A stretch of DNA of 64,000 nucleotides from Thermohalobaculum sp038534135 (GTDB lineage: Bacteria > Pseudomonadota > Alphaproteobacteria > Rhodobacterales > Rhodobacteraceae), in assembly GCA_038534135.1 (NCBI GenBank), contig JBCAXJ010000006.1:46013-110012 (forward strand). Direction: 5' to 3'. The first letter of the stretch is position 1; every line of letters starts with the position of its first letter. Made by a program: the position numbers and the translations under genes. Positions 59,443-64,000 of the stretch are shown piece by piece. The notes below the pieces were generated by a model, which did no database searches, was not told the DNA's origin, and saw nothing but the letters and a program-made list of their open reading frames with translations.

Positions 59443-59594
59443 GTGCTGTCCGCCCTGGCGACTGTTATTCAGCATATAGTGCGTCATGACCCGACGCATC
59501 GACGCACTCAAGCCCCGGCGTCTCTGCATAAAGCTTTGCACAGAAATTGATCAGAATTGCGATTATGCTAAGGTGCCGTCGCGAGTGAGGTAAC

Positions 59595-60029
59595 GTGCGA
59601 GGCGTCGCTTCCGTTATGCCAGCTTACTGTCGAGTCTACACCGATCCAGGACTTTTGGTGACGTGCATTCAGGGCCGCGTCACAATCGCGGAGTTCCGCG
59701 AGGTTTATGTCGAGCTCAGGTCGTCTCCCGGCTTCTCGCCAGAGTTTCCCGAGATCGTTGATTTCCGATCCGCACTGTCCTTCGAGTTCGATCACACCGA
59801 ACTGGCCCGGCTTGCTCAGCGTGTAACGGGGCAGCACGCGAAGATGTCATTCAAAACGGCAATCCTGACGACCCCCGGTCTCAGTCACGGCATGGCGCGC
59901 GTTTATCAAAGCTATGCGCAACTCGGGGATGTCGAATCGGTTCAGATATTCGACACCCCCGCCGCTGCATTCGCCTGGGTCGGGCTTCCTGACTACCGGG
60001 TCGCAGCACTCGAGATCTGCCCGCAGTGA
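59595..60029 (+). CDS. Hypothetical protein, SpoIIAA/STAS-like fold
   Basis: A 144-residue soluble protein. VTCIQGRVTIAEFREVYVELRSSPGFSPEFPEIVDFRSAL resembles the SpoIIAA-like (STAS-superfamily) domain, with alternating strands and helices; ending FDTPAAAFAWVGLPD fits the last helix. The start is GTG 59595 (GAGG just upstream) or ATG 59616. It converges on the alternative oxidase gene with 9 bp between stops. Function unknown. Confidence 0.65.
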   Translation: MRGVASVMPAYCRVYTDPGLLVTCIQGRVTIAEFREVYVELRSSPGFSPEFPEIVDFRSALSFEFDHTELARLAQRVTGQHAKMSFKTAILTTPGLSHGMARVYQSYAQLGDVESVQIFDTPAAAFAWVGLPDYRVAALEICPQ

Positions 60030-60038
60030 CCGCTATGT

Positions 60039-60683
60039 TCAAAGATGGTCGCTGGACGCAATCTTGTCAGCGAAAGCGTGGTTGGTGTCACGGTGGTTCG
60101 CTTCGTCGGCGCGAACAGCGATGACCACATCGCGCAGGCGAGCGTCCTGTGCAAGTCCCCAGTAGTCGATGGCCAGTTGAGGCGCGGGAACATTTTCGAT
60201 CCGTCCCGCATCGATCTCGCTCAGGTACTGGGTGTAGCTGATCACGGCTTCTTCCTCGAGATATCCGACCACCCGATGCGCCGTCTTCGGAGCGAAAAGA
60301 TAGAGGAAAAAGAAGAAGTTGTAGAAGATCCCTTGCGCAATCATGATCAGAATGCGTTCAAACCGGCTGGGCTGCGCGATGTTGATGAAGGTCATCAGGT
60401 GCATGCGTTCGTTCTCGGCCTCGTCGAGCAACTCGCGGATCCACCCCTGATCGTCGCGAATATGCCGGATCGCCTTCAGGTGCTGCAACAGCCCACCAAC
60501 CATCCCGGGAACGGCCGCGACCGTTTCAAGCACAACCGCCCTGTGGCCATACCGCTTTGCGAAGAACGCATCTGCGAACACGCGCATGAACTTCACCAGC
60601 CGCAATGCGAACCGGTCATGCACATCTGCCGGGGCCTTGTGCACTGTCAGATCCAGCACGGTTTCATCGAGGGTATCACGCAT
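60039..60683 (-). CDS. aox: Alternative oxidase (ubiquinol oxidase)
   Basis: A 214-residue di-iron ubiquinol:oxygen oxidoreductase that bypasses proton-pumping oxidases. All iron ligands are present: Glu53 in VLETVAA, Glu92 and His95 in NERMHLM, Glu in YLEEEA (143-145), and Glu194/His197 in RADEANHRDTNH. I place the start at ATG 60683 with GGAGG five bases upstream. A short open frame (60877-60683) ends in a TGATG overlap with this ATG. Bacterial AOX is often induced by NO or oxygen stress; no regulator is adjacent. Confidence 0.95.
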   Translation of the reverse strand: MRDTLDETVLDLTVHKAPADVHDRFALRLVKFMRVFADAFFAKRYGHRAVVLETVAAVPGMVGGLLQHLKAIRHIRDDQGWIRELLDEAENERMHLMTFINIAQPSRFERILIMIAQGIFYNFFFFLYLFAPKTAHRVVGYLEEEAVISYTQYLSEIDAGRIENVPAPQLAIDYWGLAQDARLRDVVIAVRADEANHRDTNHAFADKIASSDHL

Positions 60684-60877
60684 CACCGCCTCCATTCCTG
60701 ACCGAAAGAATTGGTCTTTGGCAGACGCCGTTCAATCCTCTGCGGCAAGGTGTAACGTTCGCAGCATTCGAGAAGAAGATCGTTCAAATGCAACCGCGTG
60801 CAATCCAACTCAATCAATTGCCTCAATTGCGCGTAGAACAGAAGAACCGACCCAAAGGATCGCTCGAACAAGGACAT
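60683..60877 (-). CDS. Possible 64-aa upstream gene coupled to alternative oxidase
   Basis: ATG 60877 opens a 64-codon frame whose TGA overlaps the oxidase ATG (TGATG), suggesting translational coupling. The product is MSLFERSFGSVLLFYAQL... with a double Cys in LLLECCERY and a basic C-terminus. The ribosome site (GGACGC) is weak and no family is recognised. It could be a regulatory upstream frame for the oxidase or a chance open frame. Confidence 0.35.
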   Translation of the reverse strand: MSLFERSFGSVLLFYAQLRQLIELDCTRLHLNDLLLECCERYTLPQRIERRLPKTNSFGQEWRR

Positions 60878-61088
60878 GCGTCCAATTGGTCCACAGATCG
60901 TGGGCGTGCGCGTGCGCGTCCCATTAACCATGGCGGGCCCGCTACGCACCTCTCGCAGCAATGGACCGGTCTTCAAGGATCGGAGGCGCCCCTCTCAATT
61001 CACGAGCATCCTGATGATCACGAGATCAGACCGTTCTGACGATGGCGCTGCCACAGAGCGTCTGATCGGAACACCAGGCGGCGCTCGA
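60878..61088. other. Intergenic region between oxidase leader and ROK kinase gene
   Basis: About 210 bp with no gene. It probably carries the aox promoter. It contains CGTGGGCGTGCGCGTGCGCGT, an alternating GC-rich run, and otherwise nothing recognised. Confidence 0.35.
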
Positions 61089-61994
61089 TCATCCTTCCAG
61101 CGGACAAAGCCACGCGGCACCGATGACCCCTGCGCTGTCACCCAGGACGTTCTTTCGAATAGGAGTCGTAAAGGTATCCGAGAAAACGTGAGCGCGGATC
61201 GCTTCGGGCAGTTCATCGTAAAGGTGAGCCATGTTCGAAAGCCCGCCGCCCAGAACGATCGCATCCGGGTCGAGCAGGTTCACCACGCCCGCCAAAGCGC
61301 GGCCCAGGCGTTGCGCGTGGAGATCCAGCGTTTCCTTAGCCTCGAGATCCCCCGCATCGGCAAAAGCTGCGATCATCGCTGGATCGAGATCGCTTCCCGT
61401 GCGCCGGAAATGGTCCCGGCTCAGGCCCGGGCCGGAACACCAGGCTTCAATATCTCCGGCCCGCCCGCAGGTGCAGACGGGTGGGTCATGCTCCGCGGCT
61501 TTCTCACCCGGTAACAGATTGTGTCCCCACTCACTGCCGATCCCATTATGCCCGATGAGCGGCTCGCCGTTGACGACGATACCGCCACCAATCCCGGTCC
61601 CCAGGATCGCGCCGAAGACAACGGACGCATCCTTGGCAGCGCCAGCACGTGCCTCGGCCAAGGCAAAGCAATTGGCGTCATTGGCCAGCCGAACTGGCCG
61701 ATCCAGAACCCGGGCGAGATCGACGTCCAGTGGTTTGTCATTGAACGGCGTTGAAAACGCGTTGCGCATCTTGCCGGTGACGGGCGAAAGCGAGCCCGGT
61801 GTGCCAACGCCGGCGCTGGCTGATGTGACACCAGCCATACGTTCAACCCGGTCAACCAGATCGGCAATCACAGCCAGCACATCGCCATAAATATGCGGCA
61901 TCGCCACGCGCTCGCGCGCAGCGACGGTTCCATCCGGTGTCAGAAGAGCAGCCTCGATCTTCGTGCCGCCGATATCCAGCCCGAGCCTTGTCAT
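61089..61994 (-). CDS. ROK-family sugar kinase
   Basis: A 301-residue ROK kinase of the fructokinase/N-acetylglucosamine kinase group. The ATP phosphate loop is LGLDIGGTKIEAALL (4-18), the catalytic Asp106 is in LANDANCF, and GTGIGGGIVVNGE (132-144) is the adenosine-binding loop. The usual CxCGxxGCxE zinc site reads CTCGRAGDIE (174-183), so Asp181 replaces the third Cys; a nearby Cys186 may compensate. The ribosome site is weak. It sits 25 bp after the XRE regulator gene. Confidence 0.88.
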   Translation of the reverse strand: MTRLGLDIGGTKIEAALLTPDGTVAARERVAMPHIYGDVLAVIADLVDRVERMAGVTSASAGVGTPGSLSPVTGKMRNAFSTPFNDKPLDVDLARVLDRPVRLANDANCFALAEARAGAAKDASVVFGAILGTGIGGGIVVNGEPLIGHNGIGSEWGHNLLPGEKAAEHDPPVCTCGRAGDIEAWCSGPGLSRDHFRRTGSDLDPAMIAAFADAGDLEAKETLDLHAQRLGRALAGVVNLLDPDAIVLGGGLSNMAHLYDELPEAIRAHVFSDTFTTPIRKNVLGDSAGVIGAAWLCPLEG

Positions 61995-62019
61995 AAACGA
62001 ACCGCCCGGCCTAGCGCTT

Positions 62020-62475
62020 TCAGCCTGCTGAAAGCATCGCCCGCAGGCGCTTCTCGATGCGCCCGGTCCGATCCGCCAACTGATCCTGAGCAACGCGCAA
62101 CTCGCGCAGTTCGTTCAGCAGGTTGCGCAACCCGGCGCGATCAGCCGCATCGGCCTCGGCTGGGTCTTCCGGCTCAGGTGCACCGTCTCCCTCGCCACTC
62201 ATCAGCCAGACGATCGAGACATTCAACAATCCCGACAGCATCTGCAAACGGTTGGCCCGGGGCTCGGATCGATCGTATTCCCAGTTCGCGATGGTCGTCG
62301 TCTTGACACCGAGGCGGCGCGCCAGCTGTGCCTGGGTCATGCCCGAGAATTCCCGTGCCCGCGCGAGCCGGTCGCCAAAGGTCGAGACATCCTCGCTCCA
62401 GTCAAACGACTCGGCCTCGGCTTCGACCGCGGCTTCTTCGACGTCGGCGCTTTGCACCGTTGCCTCTCCATACAT
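62020..62475 (-). CDS. XRE-family HTH transcriptional regulator
   Basis: A 151-residue regulator with an acidic N-terminus, a Cro/CI-type HTH (FGDRLARAREFSGMTQAQLARRLGVKTTTIANWEYDRSEPRANRLQMLSGLLNV, about 33-88), and a C-terminal helical or coiled-coil segment (RNLLNELRELRVAQDQLADRTGRIEKRL) that may mediate oligomerisation. ATG 62475 has GGGAGACAGGA upstream. It diverges from the EamA transporter across a 248-bp region and precedes the ROK kinase gene. Confidence 0.9.
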   Translation of the reverse strand: MYGEATVQSADVEEAAVEAEAESFDWSEDVSTFGDRLARAREFSGMTQAQLARRLGVKTTTIANWEYDRSEPRANRLQMLSGLLNVSIVWLMSGEGDGAPEPEDPAEADAADRAGLRNLLNELRELRVAQDQLADRTGRIEKRLRAMLSAG

Positions 62476-62723
62476 ATCCTGTCTCCCGTATTGCGCGAGT
62501 TGATACGCGCCGCCGCCGCCACGATGAACCGGGCACTCCGACGCATCATGAGACGATGAAACAGACATCATCCTTACGATTGTCGTCGTGAATCGCGCCG
62601 AGATGGTGCAATCGCACGTTCCGGGTGGCCGGGTGCGGTCGCGCGCGACATGGTGATGCCGCAGCGCGACCCGTCGCGTCGCCACCACGCCGATCATACC
62701 TCAGTTCGAAGGAAAGGTCACCG

Positions 62724-63647
62724 ATGCCCGTAAGCTCGCAACCGCCTCAGATGTCGGGCCGTGCCTGGATCGAGCTTGCGATGCTTTCTTTGCTGTGGGG
62801 CGGCTCCTTCCTTTCGATCGCGATCGCACTGCGCGAGATCGGACCGTTCACCGCGGTGCTGCACCGCGTCGGTTGGGCTTGTGTTCTGCTCTGGATCGTC
62901 GTTCTTGCGCGCGGACTGCGTCCACCGAGCGACTGGTGCATCTGGGGGGCTTTCCTGGTTATGGGCTGCCTGAACAATGTCATCCCGTTCTCGCTGATGA
63001 GCTGGGGGCAGCTGCACGTTGAAAGCGGCCTTGTCAGCATCTTCAACGCCATGACCGCACCGCTGGGGGTGCTCGTCGCGGCATTCCTGCTGCGAGACGA
63101 GCGCCTGACGCCACGCCGTCTGGGCGGCGTACTGCTCGCCTTCGCGGGTGCATGCGTCATCATCGGCATCGACAATCTGGGCACGCTGGATCTGCGCGCT
63201 CTCGGGCAATGGGCCGTGATCGCAGGCGCCTTGTCCTATGCCTTTGCCAGCAGTTGGGCAAAAATCACGCTGCGCGGGATCGATCCGATGGTCGCAGCGG
63301 CTGGCATGCTCACCGGATCGACGCTGGTGATGTTTCCCACAGCCAGCGCCCTGGAGGGCTGGCCAAGCCTCGCGCTCGGCGCGCCGACCTGGATCGCCAT
63401 CGGATACTACTCGATCTTTGCGACGGCTGTTGCCTACCTGCTCTACTACCGCGTGCTCGGCATGGCGGGTGCGGGCAACCTGATGCTGTGTACGCTGCTC
63501 ATTCCGCCGGTAGCGATCCTGCTGGGCTGGGCCGTGCTGGACGAACGCCTCTCACCGTCAGCCTTCGGTGGCTTCGCTCTCATCGCCTTGGGACTGTTGG
63601 TGATCGACGGACGGGCCTTGCGCGCGTGGCGGTGGCGCACCGCCTAG
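62724..63647 (+). CDS. EamA/DMT-family transporter
   Basis: A 307-residue, ten-TM drug/metabolite transporter made of two EamA repeats. The first runs from LAMLSLLWGGSFLSIAIALREIGPFTAVLHR to LLAFAGACVIIGI, and the second from WAVIAGALSYAFASSWAKITLRGIDPM to GGFALIALGLLVIDG. AAGGAAAGG precedes the ATG. It likely exports a small metabolite such as an amino acid, but the direction and substrate are not inferable. Confidence 0.9.
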   Translation: MPVSSQPPQMSGRAWIELAMLSLLWGGSFLSIAIALREIGPFTAVLHRVGWACVLLWIVVLARGLRPPSDWCIWGAFLVMGCLNNVIPFSLMSWGQLHVESGLVSIFNAMTAPLGVLVAAFLLRDERLTPRRLGGVLLAFAGACVIIGIDNLGTLDLRALGQWAVIAGALSYAFASSWAKITLRGIDPMVAAAGMLTGSTLVMFPTASALEGWPSLALGAPTWIAIGYYSIFATAVAYLLYYRVLGMAGAGNLMLCTLLIPPVAILLGWAVLDERLSPSAFGGFALIALGLLVIDGRALRAWRWRTA

Positions 63648-64000
63648 CGTCTGCGTGGATTGCTGGCGTCAAGACATAGACTCACCAAGTGACTTTCAGC
63701 TCACATCCTGCGGTGCCAACGCGTGGTCTTCTGGCTCTCGAAACTACGTCTGCCGGAAAGCCACAAACCCAGGCATTTGGCGGGACTGCGCAACCTGACA
63801 GTCATGCCCCAGATGTTTGCGGTCGCTATGGAAACCGGCGTCGGTGCGCTCGTCGCGTATGTTGTTCGCAACGCCAGAATTCTCACCACGCACGCCCCAC
63901 GGCTACCGTCCAACCAATCTCCAAAACTCGACCTCTTGCTGGCGGTCACAGAGACATCTGAACACCACCCGTCCAAGCATCACTTATCACGCAGCGGAAT
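63648..64000. other. Window end: no supported gene
   Basis: About 350 bp after the transporter. A plus-strand frame is open from 63693 through the edge (GTG 63723 or ATG 63804; residues VFWLSKLRLPESHKPRHLAG and MFAVAMETGVGALVAYVVRN) and could be the start of a gene cut by the window, but there is no ribosome site and the opposite strand is open too. I do not call it. Confidence 0.25.

Noticed and set aside
63701..63976. A 91-codon minus-strand frame at the window end
   Set aside because: The plus strand is also open here and neither has a ribosome site or recognisable sequence.
1..64000. tRNA, rRNA, CRISPR, insertion sequence or prophage
   Set aside because: Reading both strands I found no cloverleaf-like sequence, repeat-spacer array, transposase, integrase or terminal inverted repeats. 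A covariance-model tRNA search would settle the RNA part.

Overview
This is a GC-rich, gene-dense chromosomal segment from an alphaproteobacterium, most likely a Rhodobacterales/Roseobacter-type marine bacterium. The evidence is a CcrM-type methyltransferase beside rnhB with GANTC sites in front of it, a GTTC-N7-GTTC LexA-type box, the order yajC-secDF-Mth938 gene, a DUF6356 gene, and frequent GTG starts with GGAG ribosome sites. I see no tRNA, rRNA, CRISPR array, insertion sequence, prophage or replication origin.

Layout. 1-12.5 kb: end of an unknown gene, glpX, a small membrane protein, hom, a molybdopterin oxidoreductase with a DJ-1/PfpI gene, a PilJ-N sensor protein, a WYL regulator with a glyoxalase-fold gene, an aminotransferase, OsmC, and a C1 cluster (S-formylglutathione hydrolase, a metallo-beta-lactamase-fold protein that has lost most metal ligands, a four-Cys cytochrome c). 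12.5-20.2 kb: ccrM, rnhB, an SOS-box-preceded radical SAM gene, a P450, and the Sec accessory operon yajC-secDF-Mth938. 20.5-26.8 kb: a possible 26-aa membrane peptide, an mlaA-mlaC pair, a type I secretion ABC/adaptor pair and an acyltransferase-fold protein. 26.9-30.2 kb: a MarR-controlled EmrAB-like efflux operon. 30.3-35.7 kb: a second mlaA, an HpnN-like RND exporter, an HpnM/MlaC-like protein and HpnH, a hopanoid/outer-membrane lipid group. 35.8-42 kb: a seven-gene minus-strand operon (acyl-CoA dehydrogenase, two paralogous histidine phosphatases around an orphan gene, an aminoglycoside-phosphotransferase-fold kinase, an SDR and an HDAC-family amidohydrolase) that parallels the fused eukaryotic ACAD10/11 proteins.

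42-50.5 kb: a lipoprotein gene broken by one in-frame stop, RidA, a serine hydrolase, a secreted cyclase-family protein, a small acidic peptide, an esterase, queF-folD, an ArsR/AHSA1 pair and an Lrp regulator. 50.5-64 kb: a TauD dioxygenase, photolyase with a coupled DUF2256 zinc-ribbon gene, a DHDPS-family aldolase, a cold-shock protein, tandem paralogous amidases coupled to an oxaloacetate-decarboxylase-like gene, a truncated methyltransferase remnant, DUF3228, alternative oxidase, a ROK kinase with an XRE regulator, and an EamA transporter.

Most of the window is ordinary core and accessory metabolism. The strongest second looks are the LexA-type box in front of the radical SAM gene, four GANTC sites in the 76 bp ahead of ccrM, the ligand-stripped metallo-beta-lactamase protein, the nonsense codon in the 42-kb lipoprotein, the unfused ACAD11-like operon, and three regulator genes (MarR, ArsR, Lrp) whose operators sit on or next to start codons that lack a Shine-Dalgarno sequence.
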